This document shows, piece after piece, positions 37,990 to 47,704 of a stretch of 64,000 bases of DNA; position 1 is the first letter of the stretch; each line of letters starts with the position of its first letter. Source of the DNA: Serratia proteamaculans (GTDB lineage Bacteria; Pseudomonadota; Gammaproteobacteria; Enterobacterales; Enterobacteriaceae); NCBI RefSeq assembly GCF_013337185.1, contig NZ_SWDE01000003.1, positions 310,001-374,000 on the forward strand. The letters are read 5' to 3'. The notes under the pieces are model-generated. The model saw nothing but the letters and a program-made list of their open reading frames with translations. It made no database searches and was not told the origin of the DNA. Both the position numbers and the translations under genes were made by a program.

Positions 37990-38055
37990 TGTGAAAATAA
38001 TTTGCCGTTATAGTAAGGATTCGTTTACAGAAAGCCGATGGCTTTTATTTTCACA
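37990..38055. promoter_or_regulatory. Perfect 11-bp inverted repeat around the MFS gene promoter
   Basis: TGTGAAAATAA (37990-38000) and TTATTTTCACA (38045-38055) are exact inverse copies 44 bases apart. Between them is a possible -10 box, TATAGT (38010-38015). The arms could be paired operators of a repressor or a stem in the mRNA ending 20 bases before the next start codon. Confidence 0.5.
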
Positions 38056-38075
38056 GTTTCCTCCGACGGTACCCT

Positions 38076-39383
38076 ATGCCTCACGATAATAATCGCCGGT
38101 TAAACCGGCAAGACTACAAAACTCTGACGTTAGCTGCCCTTGGCGGTGCGCTGGAGTTCTATGATTTCATCATTTTTGTCTTCTTTGCGGCGGTGATGGG
38201 CGAGCTGTTTTTCCCGGCGGATATGCCGGAATGGCTACGTCAGGTGCAAACCTTCGGCATTTTTGCCGCCGGTTATCTGGCCCGCCCGCTGGGCGGCATC
38301 GTGATGGCGCACTTCGGCGATCTGGTCGGCCGCAAAAAAATGTTCAGCCTGAGTATTTTGCTGATGGCGTTGCCGACGCTGGCGATGGGCCTGTTACCGA
38401 CCTATGCCAGCATCGGTATTGCCGCACCGCTGTTGCTGCTGCTGATGCGTGTGCTGCAAGGGGCGGCGATCGGCGGCGAGGTGCCGGGGGCCTGGGTGTT
38501 TGTTGCTGAACACGTGCCGCGTCGGCGCATCGGTTTTGCCTGCGGCACGCTGACTGCCGGCCTGACCGTCGGCATCCTGCTGGGCTCGCTGGTGGCGACG
38601 GTTGTCAACACTACGCTCAGTCAACAGACCATCATTGACGGTGGCTGGCGTATCCCGTTCCTGCTTGGCGGCATTTTCGGCCTGGTGGCGATGTACCTGC
38701 GCCGCTGGCTGCAGGAAACACCCATCTTCCTCGAAATGCAGGCGCGTAAAGCCCTGGCGGAGGAGCTGCCGCTGAAAGCGGTGGTGCTCAATCATCGTAA
38801 GGAAGTGGTGGTGTCGATGCTGCTGACCTGGCTGCTGTCCGCCGGTATTGTGGTGGTGATCCTGATGACTCCGACCTATCTGCAAAAACAGTTTGGCATC
38901 GCTCCGGCGTTATCGTTGCAGGCCAATAGCATCGCCACCATCATGCTGATTGCCGGTTGCATCATCGCCGGGTTGTCGGCGGATCGCTTTGGCGCCAGTA
39001 AAACCTTTATCGTCGGCAGCCTGCTGCTGGCCGGTTGCAGTTGGTTATTTTATCGGACGGTGGGTGAACACCCGGAAATGTTGTTCGCCTGCTATGCGCT
39101 GGTGGGCTTCAGCGTGGGAATTGTGGGGGCGGTGCCGTACGTGATGGTACGGGCTTTCCCGGCGGAAGTACGATTTACCGGTATTTCGTTCTCATACAAT
39201 GTCGCATACGCCATTTTTGGCGGTTTAACCCCAATATTTGTGACATTGATCATGAAGTTAACCCCGTTAGCACCCGCTTACTATGTATTGGCGTTATCGG
39301 GCATAGGACTGCTGCTGGGGATTTACCTGCATCGCGATCTAAACAGCGAAACCAGGGCACAGCGCGCCGGTTCCTACAGCTAA
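38076..39383 (+). CDS. MFS transporter of the metabolite:H+ symporter (MHS) group
   Basis: This 435-residue inner-membrane protein has about 12 hydrophobic helices. The MFS loop 2-3 signature GDLVGRKKMF is present, with the MHS-type first helix GGALEFYDFIIFVFF and the RVLQGAAIGGEVPGAWVFVAEHV-type helix 4. Such proteins import organic acids, betaines or similar solutes with protons. No close relative sits at this place in E. coli, where mog is followed by satP. The ribosome site is weak. An 11-bp inverted repeat surrounds the promoter region. The substrate is unknown. Confidence 0.85.
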   Translation: MPHDNNRRLNRQDYKTLTLAALGGALEFYDFIIFVFFAAVMGELFFPADMPEWLRQVQTFGIFAAGYLARPLGGIVMAHFGDLVGRKKMFSLSILLMALPTLAMGLLPTYASIGIAAPLLLLLMRVLQGAAIGGEVPGAWVFVAEHVPRRRIGFACGTLTAGLTVGILLGSLVATVVNTTLSQQTIIDGGWRIPFLLGGIFGLVAMYLRRWLQETPIFLEMQARKALAEELPLKAVVLNHRKEVVVSMLLTWLLSAGIVVVILMTPTYLQKQFGIAPALSLQANSIATIMLIAGCIIAGLSADRFGASKTFIVGSLLLAGCSWLFYRTVGEHPEMLFACYALVGFSVGIVGAVPYVMVRAFPAEVRFTGISFSYNVAYAIFGGLTPIFVTLIMKLTPLAPAYYVLALSGIGLLLGIYLHRDLNSETRAQRAGSYS

Positions 39384-39420
39384 AAAAAAGCCCTGCAATC
39401 AACCGCAGGGCTTCTTGTTT
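39384..39420. terminator. Bidirectional terminator between the MFS gene and satP
   Basis: AAGCCCTGC (39388-39396) and GCAGGGCTT (39405-39413) form a nine-base-pair stem between convergent genes, with an A-run on the left and T-rich sequence on the right. Confidence 0.85.
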
Positions 39421-39434
39421 CAGGCCAATGACGT

Positions 39435-40034
39435 TTATGCCACTGCCCGAATAGGTTCCACATTGTCGACTTTTGGCTCGCCAATCGGCAGCACTGTGCG
39501 GCCGTACTGCTCGTTGAGCACTTCTGCCATGGCCAGATAGATGGCGCTGGCACCGCAGATAATGCCTTCGTAGCCGGCAAAGTTCAGCAGCGCATGGTTG
39601 CCGGTGATGTTACCGATGGCCAGCAGGGCGAACAGCAGCGTCAGGCTGCCGAATACGAACTGCAGCACGCGGTTGGCGCGCAGAGTGCCGAAGAACATGA
39701 ACAGCGTGAAGACGCCCCACAGTGCCAGGTAGATACCCAGTACGCCGGCGTCGGTCGGTTCAGCCAGACCCAGACGCGGCAGCAACAGCAACCCGACCAG
39801 GCTCAGCCAGAAGCTGCCGTAAGAGATAAAGGCCGTCATGCCGAAGGTGTTGCCTTTCTTGTATTCCAGCAGGCCGGCCATAATCTGGGCCAGTCCACCG
39901 AAGAAAATCCCCATGCTGATAATGGCGGAGTTCAATGGGAAAAAGCCCGCGTTGTGCAGGTTCAGCAAGACGGTGGTCATCCCGAAGCCCATCAGGCCGA
40001 GAGGGCCGGGATTCGCCAACTTGTTGGTGTGCAT
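39435..40034 (-). CDS. satP: Succinate-acetate/proton symporter SatP
   Basis: This 199-residue, six-helix inner-membrane protein of the GPR1/FUN34/YaaH family takes up acetate and succinate. The family signature [14 protein letters not shown] is near the N-terminus, and [19 protein letters not shown] follows. I begin at ATG 40034 ([10 protein letters not shown]), which has AGAGGACTT upstream and fits the family length. The open frame upstream to 40232 runs over the dnaK promoter and is not protein-like. The C-terminus is about ten residues longer than in E. coli. Confidence 0.95.
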   Translation of the reverse strand: MHTNKLANPGPLGLMGFGMTTVLLNLHNAGFFPLNSAIISMGIFFGGLAQIMAGLLEYKKGNTFGMTAFISYGSFWLSLVGLLLLPRLGLAEPTDAGVLGIYLALWGVFTLFMFFGTLRANRVLQFVFGSLTLLFALLAIGNITGNHALLNFAGYEGIICGASAIYLAMAEVLNEQYGRTVLPIGEPKVDNVEPIRAVA

Positions 40035-40206
40035 AAGTCCTCTGCAATAACAGAAAATTAACGAAAATAGTGAAGTAAATTCATATATGGTCTGAATGGC
40101 CGAAAAGTTGATAACTTCCATCAGAGCGCGCGGCATCATAATGATCCCCAGAACAGGAAACAATGATCTGAGTGACGATAAAAAAGAAATTTTTTTTGTC
40201 CTGCCC

Positions 40207-40234
40207 CTTGATGCTCGCTTGTATGACCCCATCT
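40207..40234 (+). promoter_or_regulatory. Sigma-32 heat-shock promoter of dnaK
   Basis: CTTGATG (40207-40213) and CCCCATCT (40227-40234) with a 13-base spacer match the sigma-32 consensus. They also match the E. coli dnaK P1 promoter, including the CAACCGCAGT that follows. It lies about 120 bases before dnaK in the 324-bp satP-dnaK gap. Confidence 0.92.
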
Positions 40235-40358
40235 TATTTGCAACCGCAGTTGCTGACCGCGGCTAAGACTGAAATGTTGGGCAGTTGAAAAACAAAAAAT
40301 TGCCCACATATAGGTTAGCAACCTGACCGAATATGAATTTATTAGTGGAGACGTTTAG

Positions 40359-42272
40359 ATGGGCAAAATTATTGGTATCGACCTGGGTACTACCAACTCT
40401 TGTGTAGCAATTATGGATGGTGGTAAAGCGCGCGTGCTGGAGAACAGCGAAGGCGACCGTACAACACCTTCGATCATCGCATATACCCAGGATGGTGAAA
40501 TTCTGGTTGGCCAACCTGCTAAGCGTCAGGCTGTTACCAACCCACAAAACACCCTGTTTGCGATTAAGCGCCTGATTGGCCGTCGCTTCCAGGATGAAGA
40601 AGCGCAGCGTGATAAAGACATCATGCCGTACAAAATTGTGGCTGCTGATAACGGCGACGCATGGGTTGAAGTGAAAGGCCAGCGTGTAGCACCTCCGCAG
40701 ATCTCTGCTGAAGTGTTGAAGAAAATGAAGAAAACGGCGGAAGATTACCTGGGTGAACCAGTAACTGAAGCGGTTATCACCGTACCTGCCTACTTCAACG
40801 ATGCACAGCGTCAGGCGACCAAAGACGCCGGCCGTATCGCAGGTCTGGAAGTAAAACGTATCATCAACGAACCGACCGCTGCGGCCCTGGCTTACGGCCT
40901 GGACAAAGAAGTCGGCAACCGTACCATCGCGGTTTATGACCTGGGTGGCGGTACTTTCGATATCTCTATCATCGAAATCGACGAAGTTGACGGCGAAAAA
41001 ACCTTCGAAGTTCTGGCAACCAACGGTGATACCCACCTGGGTGGTGAAGACTTCGACAGCCGCCTGATCAACTACCTGGTGGAAGAGTTCAAGAAAGAAC
41101 AAGGTTTCGATCTGCGCAACGATCCGTTGGCGATGCAGCGTCTGAAAGAAGCCGCTGAGAAGGCGAAGATTGAACTGTCTTCCGCTCAGCAGACCGACGT
41201 TAACCTGCCGTACATCACTGCAGATGCGAGCGGTCCAAAACACATGAACATCAAAGTGACCCGTGCAAAACTCGAGTCGCTGGTTGAAGATCTGGTTGCG
41301 CGTTCTATCGAGCCGCTGAAAGTCGCTCTGAAAGACGCAGGCCTGTCGGTTTCCGACATTCAGGACGTGATCCTGGTGGGTGGCCAGACCCGTATGCCAA
41401 TGGTTCAGAAGAAAGTTGCTGACTTCTTCGGTAAAGAACCGCGTAAAGACGTTAACCCGGACGAAGCCGTTGCGGTGGGTGCTGCGGTACAGGGCGGCGT
41501 GTTGGCCGGTGATGTGAAGGACGTTCTGCTGCTGGACGTTACCCCGCTGTCGCTGGGTATCGAAACCATGGGCAGCGTGATGACTCCGCTGATCACCAAA
41601 AACACCACTATCCCGACCAAGCACAGCCAGGTGTTCTCTACCGCTGAAGACAACCAGTCTGCGGTAACCATCCATGTGCTGCAGGGTGAGCGTAAACGCG
41701 CTAACGATAACAAGTCACTGGGCCAGTTCAACCTGGACGGCATCCAGGCTGCTGCACGCGGTATGGCGCAGATCGAAGTAACCTTCGACATCGACGCCGA
41801 CGGTATTCTGCACGTGTCTGCCAAAGACAAGAATACTGGCCGTGAGCAGAAAATCACCATCAAGGCTTCTTCTGGTCTGAACGAAGAAGAAATCCAGAAA
41901 ATGGTGCGTGATGCCGAAGTGAACGCCGAAGCGGACCGTAAGTTCGAAGAGCTGGTGCAGACCCGTAACCAGGCCGACCACCTGATCCACGGCACCCGTA
42001 AGCAGCTGGAAGAAGCGGGCGATAAACTGCCGGCGGAAGACAAAACGGCTATCGAAGCGGCGCTGAAAGATCTGGAAGTGGCGGTTAAAGGCGAAGATAA
42101 AGCCGAGATCGAAGCGAAGACCCAGGCTCTGGTGCAGGTTTCCGGCAAGCTGCTGGAAATGGCTCAGGCGCAGCAGGCTCAGCAAGGTGCTGATGCCGGT
42201 GCTGACAACGCGGCGCAGAAAGACGACGACGTGGTTGACGCTGAGTTCGAAGAAGTTAAAGACAAAAAATAA
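40359..42272 (+). CDS. dnaK: Chaperone protein DnaK (Hsp70)
   Basis: This 637-residue Hsp70 chaperone has an N-terminal ATPase domain (about 1-385) with [17 protein letters not shown] and [13 protein letters not shown]. The substrate-binding beta domain (about 393-505) includes [15 protein letters not shown]. The helical lid ends in the acidic tail [11 protein letters not shown]. It folds and refolds proteins with DnaJ and GrpE and controls sigma-32 activity. Codon choice is that of a highly expressed gene. It lies 106 bp upstream of dnaJ under a sigma-32 promoter. Confidence 0.99.
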
Positions 42273-42378
42273 TCGCCCTTAAGCGGGCACGGAACGGTCG
42301 AGAGGCCGTTACCGCAAACCAGCACGGGCGTCGAGGCAACTCTACGCCCGTGCACGCATGTTAAGGGTTACAGAAATA

Positions 42379-43509
42379 ATGGCGAAGAAAGACTATTACG
42401 AGATTCTCGGCGTCTCCAAGACGGCGGAAGAACGTGAGATCAAAAAGGCGTATAAACGTCTGGCGATGAAATTCCACCCTGACCGCAACCAGGAACAAGA
42501 CGCCGAAGCCAGGTTTAAAGAGATCAAGGAAGCCTACGAAATCCTGACCGACGATCAAAAACGTGCGGCCTACGATCAATACGGCCATGCGGCCTTTGAA
42601 CAGGGCGGTATGGGCGGCGGCGGCGGGTTTGGTGGCGGCGGTGCCGAGTTCAGCGATATCTTTGGCGACGTCTTTGGCGACATCTTCGGTGGTGGCCGCC
42701 GTCAGCGCGCCAGCCGCGGTTCCGATCTGCGCTACAACATGGAGCTGTCCCTCGAGGAAGCGGTTCGTGGCGTGACCAAAGAGATCCGCATCCCGACGCT
42801 GGAAGAGTGTGGCGTTTGCCACGGCAGCGGCGCGAAGCCGGGCAGCTCGCCGGTGACCTGTCCAACCTGTCACGGGCAGGGCCAGGTGCAGATGCGCCAG
42901 GGCTTCTTTACCGTGCAGCAGGCCTGTCCGCACTGTCATGGTCGTGGTCAGATCATCAAAGACCCATGCAATAGCTGCCACGGCCACGGCCGGGTAGAGA
43001 AAGCCAAAACGCTGTCGGTGAAAATCCCGGCCGGCGTTGATACCGGTGACCGCATCCGCCTGGCGGGTGAGGGTGAAGCGGGTGAGCACGGCGCGCCGGC
43101 AGGCGATCTGTACGTTCAGGTTCAGGTGAAAGCGCACCCTATCTTCGAGCGCGAAGGTAATAACCTGTACTGTGAAGTGCCGATTAACTTCGCGATGGCG
43201 GCATTGGGCGGCGAGATTGAAGTCCCGACGCTGGATGGCCGTGTGAAGCTGAAAGTGCCGGCAGAGACTCAGACCGGAAAACTGTTCCGCATGCGCGGCA
43301 AGGGTGTTAAATCGGTTCGTGGTGGCAGCCAGGGCGACCTGCTGTGCCGTGTGGTAGTAGAAACCCCGGTTAACCTGAACGACAAACAGAAGCAATTGCT
43401 GAAGGAACTGGAGGAGAGCCTGGGTGGCCCTTCCGGTGACAAAAACAGCCCGCGTTCGAAGAGCTTCTTCGACGGGGTGAAAAAGTTTTTTGACGACCTG
43501 ACGCGCTAA
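42379..43509 (+). CDS. dnaJ: Chaperone protein DnaJ (Hsp40)
   Basis: This 376-residue co-chaperone has an N-terminal J domain (1-70) with HPD in MKFHPDRN. A Gly/Phe-rich stretch follows (about 75-105), then a zinc-binding region with four CxxCxGxG-type repeats (about 144-200) and two beta-rich substrate domains. It stimulates DnaK ATP hydrolysis and delivers clients. I begin at ATG 42379 ([12 protein letters not shown]), the family start. The frame opens seven codons earlier. Confidence 0.98.
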   Translation: MAKKDYYEILGVSKTAEEREIKKAYKRLAMKFHPDRNQEQDAEARFKEIKEAYEILTDDQKRAAYDQYGHAAFEQGGMGGGGGFGGGGAEFSDIFGDVFGDIFGGGRRQRASRGSDLRYNMELSLEEAVRGVTKEIRIPTLEECGVCHGSGAKPGSSPVTCPTCHGQGQVQMRQGFFTVQQACPHCHGRGQIIKDPCNSCHGHGRVEKAKTLSVKIPAGVDTGDRIRLAGEGEAGEHGAPAGDLYVQVQVKAHPIFEREGNNLYCEVPINFAMAALGGEIEVPTLDGRVKLKVPAETQTGKLFRMRGKGVKSVRGGSQGDLLCRVVVETPVNLNDKQKQLLKELEESLGGPSGDKNSPRSKSFFDGVKKFFDDLTR

Positions 43510-43536
43510 ACTCCTGTTTCTGTTAGCGTACTGCAT

Positions 43537-43567
43537 AACCCCGGCGTCAAAACCGGGGTTTTTTTAT
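43537..43567 (+). terminator. Terminator of dnaKJ
   Basis: AACCCCGG (43537-43544) and CCGGGGTT (43553-43560) with an eight-base loop are followed by a run of T. Confidence 0.9.
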
Positions 43568-43746
43568 TGCTGAACGTCCGCTAATACCCCTGGTTAAAGT
43601 GTGATATATATCGCTTATAGATCGGTTTTATCGATGCTTTAAGCATTTATAAACGTATTTTATCGAAGTGATTCGCCGTCTATACTCATTCCATTACTTT
43701 GTCTGCAGGGCCGTCTGTGCCTTGCGCTGCTCTGGAGAGATGTATT

Positions 43747-44913
43747 GTGACCAACATCATTCGTCAATTTTTACGTCAGGAAGCCGCGGGCGGCATCATC
43801 CTGATCGTAGCCGCGATTATCGCGTTGATCATGGCCAATACCCCAGCCCAGGGGATTTATCACGCCTTCCTCAATTTACCGGTGATGGTGAAAGTGTCCT
43901 CACTGGAGATTGCCAAGCCGTTGCTGCTGTGGATTAACGACGGCCTGATGGCGATCTTTTTCCTGGTGGTCGGCCTGGAGGTCAAGCGTGAGCTGATGCA
44001 AGGGTCATTGGCCGGGCGCGACAAGGCGGTGTTCCCGGCGATTGCCGCACTGGGCGGCATGCTGGCACCGGCATTGATTTACCTGATGTTCAACGGTGCG
44101 GACGAGGTTGCTCGTCAGGGATGGGCAATCCCGGCAGCGACCGATATTGCCTTTGCCCTCGGGGTGATGGCGCTGTTGGGTAACCGCGTGCCGACCAGCC
44201 TGAAGGTGTTCCTGTTGGCGCTGGCGATTATCGATGACCTGGGCGTCATCGTGATTATCGCGCTGTTCTATACCCATGAAGTCTCGATGGTGGCATTGGG
44301 CGTGGCGGCAGCCTCCATCGCCGTGCTGGCGTTTATGAACTGGCGCGGCGTGGGCAAAACCTCGCTGTATATGATTGTCGGCCTGGTATTGTGGGTGGCT
44401 ATCCTCAAGTCCGGGGTCCATGCGACGCTGGCTGGGGTCATTATCGGTTTTATGATCCCGCTGAACGTGAAGAAAGGGCCGTCGCCGTCAGAGACGCTGG
44501 AGCATGAACTGCATCCGTGGGTGGCGTTCCTGATACTGCCGCTGTTTGCCTTTGCCAATGCCGGGGTTTCATTACAAGGCGTGTCACTGAGCGGGCTGAC
44601 CTCTCTGTTGCCAGTGGGCATTGCAGCCGGTCTGTTTATCGGTAAGCCGTTGGGCATCTTCACCTTTAGCCTGCTGGCAGTGAAACTGGGCATTGCCAAG
44701 CTGCCTGAAGGAATTGGTTTCAAACAGGTGTTTGCCGTTTCCGTGCTCTGTGGTATTGGTTTTACCATGTCGATATTTATCGCTTCGCTGGCCTTTGGCG
44801 ATGCGGATGTTGTTCTGAGCACCTATTCGCGGCTGGGGATCCTGATTGGCTCTACCACGGCGGCGGTAGTCGGGTACGGTCTGTTACGCATGTCGTTACC
44901 GCGAGTCAGATAA
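43747..44913 (+). CDS. nhaA: Na+/H+ antiporter NhaA
   Basis: This 388-residue, 12-helix inner-membrane antiporter exports sodium in exchange for protons. The ion-binding Asp pair lies in [17 protein letters not shown] (Asp163/Asp164 in E. coli numbering). [35 protein letters not shown] and [17 protein letters not shown] are family blocks. The start is GTG 43747 with GGAGAG upstream, giving exactly the E. coli length. The frame opens 16 codons earlier. It is probably regulated by NhaR, encoded next. Confidence 0.96.
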   Translation: MTNIIRQFLRQEAAGGIILIVAAIIALIMANTPAQGIYHAFLNLPVMVKVSSLEIAKPLLLWINDGLMAIFFLVVGLEVKRELMQGSLAGRDKAVFPAIAALGGMLAPALIYLMFNGADEVARQGWAIPAATDIAFALGVMALLGNRVPTSLKVFLLALAIIDDLGVIVIIALFYTHEVSMVALGVAAASIAVLAFMNWRGVGKTSLYMIVGLVLWVAILKSGVHATLAGVIIGFMIPLNVKKGPSPSETLEHELHPWVAFLILPLFAFANAGVSLQGVSLSGLTSLLPVGIAAGLFIGKPLGIFTFSLLAVKLGIAKLPEGIGFKQVFAVSVLCGIGFTMSIFIASLAFGDADVVLSTYSRLGILIGSTTAAVVGYGLLRMSLPRVR

Positions 44914-44966
44914 CCCTTTTAGGGGATCCCCTGTTCGTGGGGACTCACTACAATACAATAGCTGGT

Positions 44967-45000
44967 CGGAGCTGCGCAGGATAAAATATGCGCAGCTCCG
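44967..45000 (+). other. Long perfect hairpin between nhaA and nhaR
   Basis: CGGAGCTGCGCA (44967-44978) and TGCGCAGCTCCG (44989-45000) form a 12-base-pair stem with a ten-base AT-rich loop. There is no T-run, so it may act in mRNA processing or partial termination between the two genes. Confidence 0.55.
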
Positions 45001-45112
45001 GCCGTTCTGTTTGGGACGAATGCAGCAACAGGTTGTCTGAAACAGGGAAAGGACATTAGTCGCTCGTTACGGCCGCAGTTTTGCCATAACGAAATGTTAA
45101 GGAGAGCACCTC

Positions 45113-46012
45113 GTGAGGATGTCGCATATCAACTTTAATCACCTTTACTACTTCTGGCAGGTCTGCAAGGAAGGTTCGGTGGTCGGCGCTGCCGAAGCCT
45201 TGTTTCTGACACCGCAGACCATCACCGGCCAGATCAAAGCGCTGGAGGAGCGTTTGGACGGCAAGCTGTTCAAACGTCAGGGGCGTGGGCTGGTGCCATC
45301 CGAATTGGGGCAACTGGTTTTTCGCTATGCCGACAAGATGTTTATGCTCAGCCAGGAAATGCTGGATATCGTTAATTACCGCAAGGAATCCAATCTGCTG
45401 TTTGACGTCGGAGTAGCGGATGCGCTGTCCAAACGTTTGGTGAGCCAGGTGCTGGAGACAGCGGTAGTGGTGGATAATGAGCAAATTCACCTGCGGTGCT
45501 TTGAGTCGACGCACGAGATGTTGCTGGAGCAGCTCAGCCAGCATAAGCTCGATATGATCCTGTCAGACTGCCCGGTGGACTCCAGCCAGCAGGAAGGGCT
45601 GTTTTCGCTCAAGCTGGGTGAATGCGGCATCAGCTTCTTCTGCCGCCAACCGGCACCGGATCTGCCATTCCCCGCCTGCCTGGAACAGCGAAAACTGCTG
45701 ATCCCGGGTCGACGTTCGATGTTGGGCCGTAAACTGTTGAACTGGTTTAACACCCAGGGCATTCAGGTGGAGATCCTGGGCGAGTTTGATGATGCGGCCC
45801 TGATGAAAACTTTTGGCATGTACCACAACGCGATCTTCGTTGCGCCGACGCTGTATGCGCAGGATACCTATAACGATGATGACGTGGTGGAGATTGGGCG
45901 TATTGATAGCGTGCAGGAAGAGTACTACATCATCTTTGCCGAGCGCATGATCCAGCATCCGGCGGTACAGCGGGTGTGCAACAAGGACTTCTCTGCATTG
46001 TTTGCTTACTAG
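45113..46012 (+). CDS. nhaR: LysR-type activator NhaR
   Basis: This 299-residue LysR-family regulator activates nhaA in response to sodium. The helix-turn-helix lies in [21 protein letters not shown] (split around residues 22-42). The effector domain is very close to E. coli NhaR ([36 protein letters not shown]). The start is GTG 45113 behind AAGGAGAGCACC. An ATG two codons later is possible. An inverted repeat TCGTTA/TAACGA (45064-45069, 45087-45092) lies just upstream. Confidence 0.96.
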   Translation: MRMSHINFNHLYYFWQVCKEGSVVGAAEALFLTPQTITGQIKALEERLDGKLFKRQGRGLVPSELGQLVFRYADKMFMLSQEMLDIVNYRKESNLLFDVGVADALSKRLVSQVLETAVVVDNEQIHLRCFESTHEMLLEQLSQHKLDMILSDCPVDSSQQEGLFSLKLGECGISFFCRQPAPDLPFPACLEQRKLLIPGRRSMLGRKLLNWFNTQGIQVEILGEFDDAALMKTFGMYHNAIFVAPTLYAQDTYNDDDVVEIGRIDSVQEEYYIIFAERMIQHPAVQRVCNKDFSALFAY

Positions 46013-46034
46013 ACCGGGTATTGCAGACGTAAAA

Positions 46035-46058
46035 AAACCGGCCTGAGCCGGTTTTTTT
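46035..46058. terminator. Bidirectional terminator between nhaR and rpsT
   Basis: AAACCGGC (46035-46042) and GCCGGTTT (46047-46054) with a CTGA loop are flanked by A-run and T-run, serving both converging genes. Confidence 0.92.
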
Positions 46059-46079
46059 ATCAAGCTGACAACGTAATGC

Positions 46080-46343
46080 TTATTGCATTGCGTTGATACG
46101 CGCAGTCAGGTTTGACTTATGGCGTGCAGCTTTGTTTTTGTGGATCAGGCCTTTAGCTGCCTTGCGGTCCACGATTGGTTGCATTACGAGGAATGCATTT
46201 TTTGCAGCTTCTTTGTCGCCAGTTGCGATAGCAACTTCTACTTTCTTGATGTAGGTACGCATCATTGAGCGGCCGCTAGCGTTATGCTTACGACGCTTCT
46301 CAGACTGTACGGCGCGCTTCTTAGCTGATTTGATATTAGCCAA
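46080..46343 (-). CDS. rpsT: 30S ribosomal protein S20
   Basis: This 87-residue basic ribosomal protein starts [20 protein letters not shown] and ends in a Lys/Arg-rich helix. The start codon is TTG (46341-46343 on the minus strand). In E. coli rpsT also starts with UUG, which takes part in translational self-control. A promoter-like TTGACA lies upstream at 46415-46420. Confidence 0.97.
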   Translation of the reverse strand: MANIKSAKKRAVQSEKRRKHNASGRSMMRTYIKKVEVAIATGDKEAAKNAFLVMQPIVDRKAAKGLIHKNKAARHKSNLTARINAMQ

Positions 46344-46391
46344 GGTCCAACTCCCAAATATATTCTATTGAGGACAATTCGAAGGCCGAGG

Positions 46392-46420
46392 AATATCCCC
46401 TTTTAGACTTCGTTTGTCAA
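46392..46420 (-). promoter_or_regulatory. rpsT promoter candidate
   Basis: On the minus strand, TTGACA (46420-46415) and GATATT (46397-46392) are separated by 17 bases, about 50 bases upstream of the S20 start. The rest of the 390-bp rpsT-ribF gap shows no gene. Confidence 0.55.
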
Positions 46421-46675
46421 CGGATTTGTGCAAATAAGCGCCGTTTGTACTGGCGGCACTTGCTACGTTGTGATGGGGCAGGATTTTACCAGCTTCGGCC
46501 ATGGGAATACAGTGTTTCGCGAGAAAATTCAGCAATGAGTTGGTGCATTGGTCGCAAGCTATTGGTCGTGGTCGATAATCAGCTTTGAGTCACCGGATAA
46601 ACTGCGGCGAGAGCGTTTCACCTGCAGATTATCTCCGGTATGGTATGTCTATTACATAAAGGCACCAATCGCGGG

Positions 46676-46704
46676 TTAACCTTAACCGCTGTACAAGGTA
46701 TAAT
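46676..46704 (+). promoter_or_regulatory. Promoter of the ribF-ileS-lspA-fkpB-ispH operon
   Basis: TTAACC (46676-46681) and a perfect TATAAT (46699-46704) have the ideal 17-base spacer. Transcription would start near 46711, about 23 bases before the ribF start codon. Confidence 0.75.
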
Positions 46705-46733
46705 CCGGCGATTTCCACTGTTTTGAGCCAGCT

Positions 46734-47672
46734 ATGGAGCTAATTCGCGGCATTCACAATATCCGGGCACGCCACCATGGTTGCGTGCTCACCATCGGCA
46801 ACTTTGACGGCGTACACCGCGGTCACCAGGCGTTGCTGGAGCAGCTGAAACAAGAGGGGCGACGCCTCGGGCTGCCAGTGATGGTCATGATTTTTGAGCC
46901 GCAGCCGCTGGAAATGTTTGCAGCGGACAAGGCACCGGCCCGTCTCACGCGTTTGCGTGACAAGGCCAAATACCTGGCGCAGGCGGGCGTTGACTACCTG
47001 TTGTGCGTCAAGTTCGACCCGCGTTTCGCTGCCAATACGGCACAGGCATTTGTTGCCGAACTGCTGGTGGAGAAACTGGGGGTGAAATTCCTGATGGTCG
47101 GGGATGATTTTCGCTTTGGCGCGACCCGCCAGGGCGATTTTCCGCTATTGCAAAAAGCCGGGAAAGAATACGGTTTTGAAGTGATCAGCACGCCGACCTT
47201 CCGCGAGGGCGATCAACGTATCAGCAGCACGGCAATCCGCAATGCGCTGCGCGATGACGACCTGGCATCGGCCGAAACGCTGCTTGGCCATCCGTACAGT
47301 ATTTCTGGTCGGGTGGTACACGGCGATGAACTGGGCCGTACCATTGGCTTCCCTACCGCCAACCTGCCGCTGAAACGCCTGGTTGCCCCGGTGAAGGGAG
47401 TCTATGCGGTAGAAGTTTATGGCCTGGGGCCCCAGCCGCTCCCCGGCGTGGCCAATATTGGTACACGCCCAACCGTTGCCGGCGTGCGACAGCAGCTGGA
47501 AGTCCACCTGCTGGATGTCACAATGGATCTTTACGGGCGCCATATAGACGTGGTGCTCCGCGCGAAATTGCGCAATGAACAGCGTTTTGCTTCGCTCGAT
47601 GCGCTGAAGCAGCAAATCGCCAATGATGTGGTGACGGCCCGGAAGTTCTTCGGGCTACAGACACCGGTTTAA
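46734..47672 (+). CDS. ribF: Bifunctional riboflavin kinase / FAD synthetase
   Basis: This 312-residue enzyme converts riboflavin to FMN and FAD. The N-terminal FAD synthetase domain (about 1-185) has the nucleotidyltransferase motif [15 protein letters not shown] and a later ISSTAIR. The C-terminal riboflavin kinase domain begins at about 187, with [18 protein letters not shown]. It is the first gene of a conserved operon, 32 bp before ileS. Confidence 0.97.
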   Translation: MELIRGIHNIRARHHGCVLTIGNFDGVHRGHQALLEQLKQEGRRLGLPVMVMIFEPQPLEMFAADKAPARLTRLRDKAKYLAQAGVDYLLCVKFDPRFAANTAQAFVAELLVEKLGVKFLMVGDDFRFGATRQGDFPLLQKAGKEYGFEVISTPTFREGDQRISSTAIRNALRDDDLASAETLLGHPYSISGRVVHGDELGRTIGFPTANLPLKRLVAPVKGVYAVEVYGLGPQPLPGVANIGTRPTVAGVRQQLEVHLLDVTMDLYGRHIDVVLRAKLRNEQRFASLDALKQQIANDVVTARKFFGLQTPV

Positions 47673-47704
47673 TCTCTATAGCCGAAAACGGAACCGAGAA
47701 TCTA

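Noticed and set aside
40034..40232. N-terminal extension of satP to 40232
   Set aside because: The extension overlaps the dnaK sigma-32 promoter, and the family begins at [10 protein letters not shown].
40263..41675. 470-residue antisense frame opposite dnaK
   Set aside because: The same shadow effect occurs with the highly biased dnaK codons. Similar frames were annotated in other species and later withdrawn.
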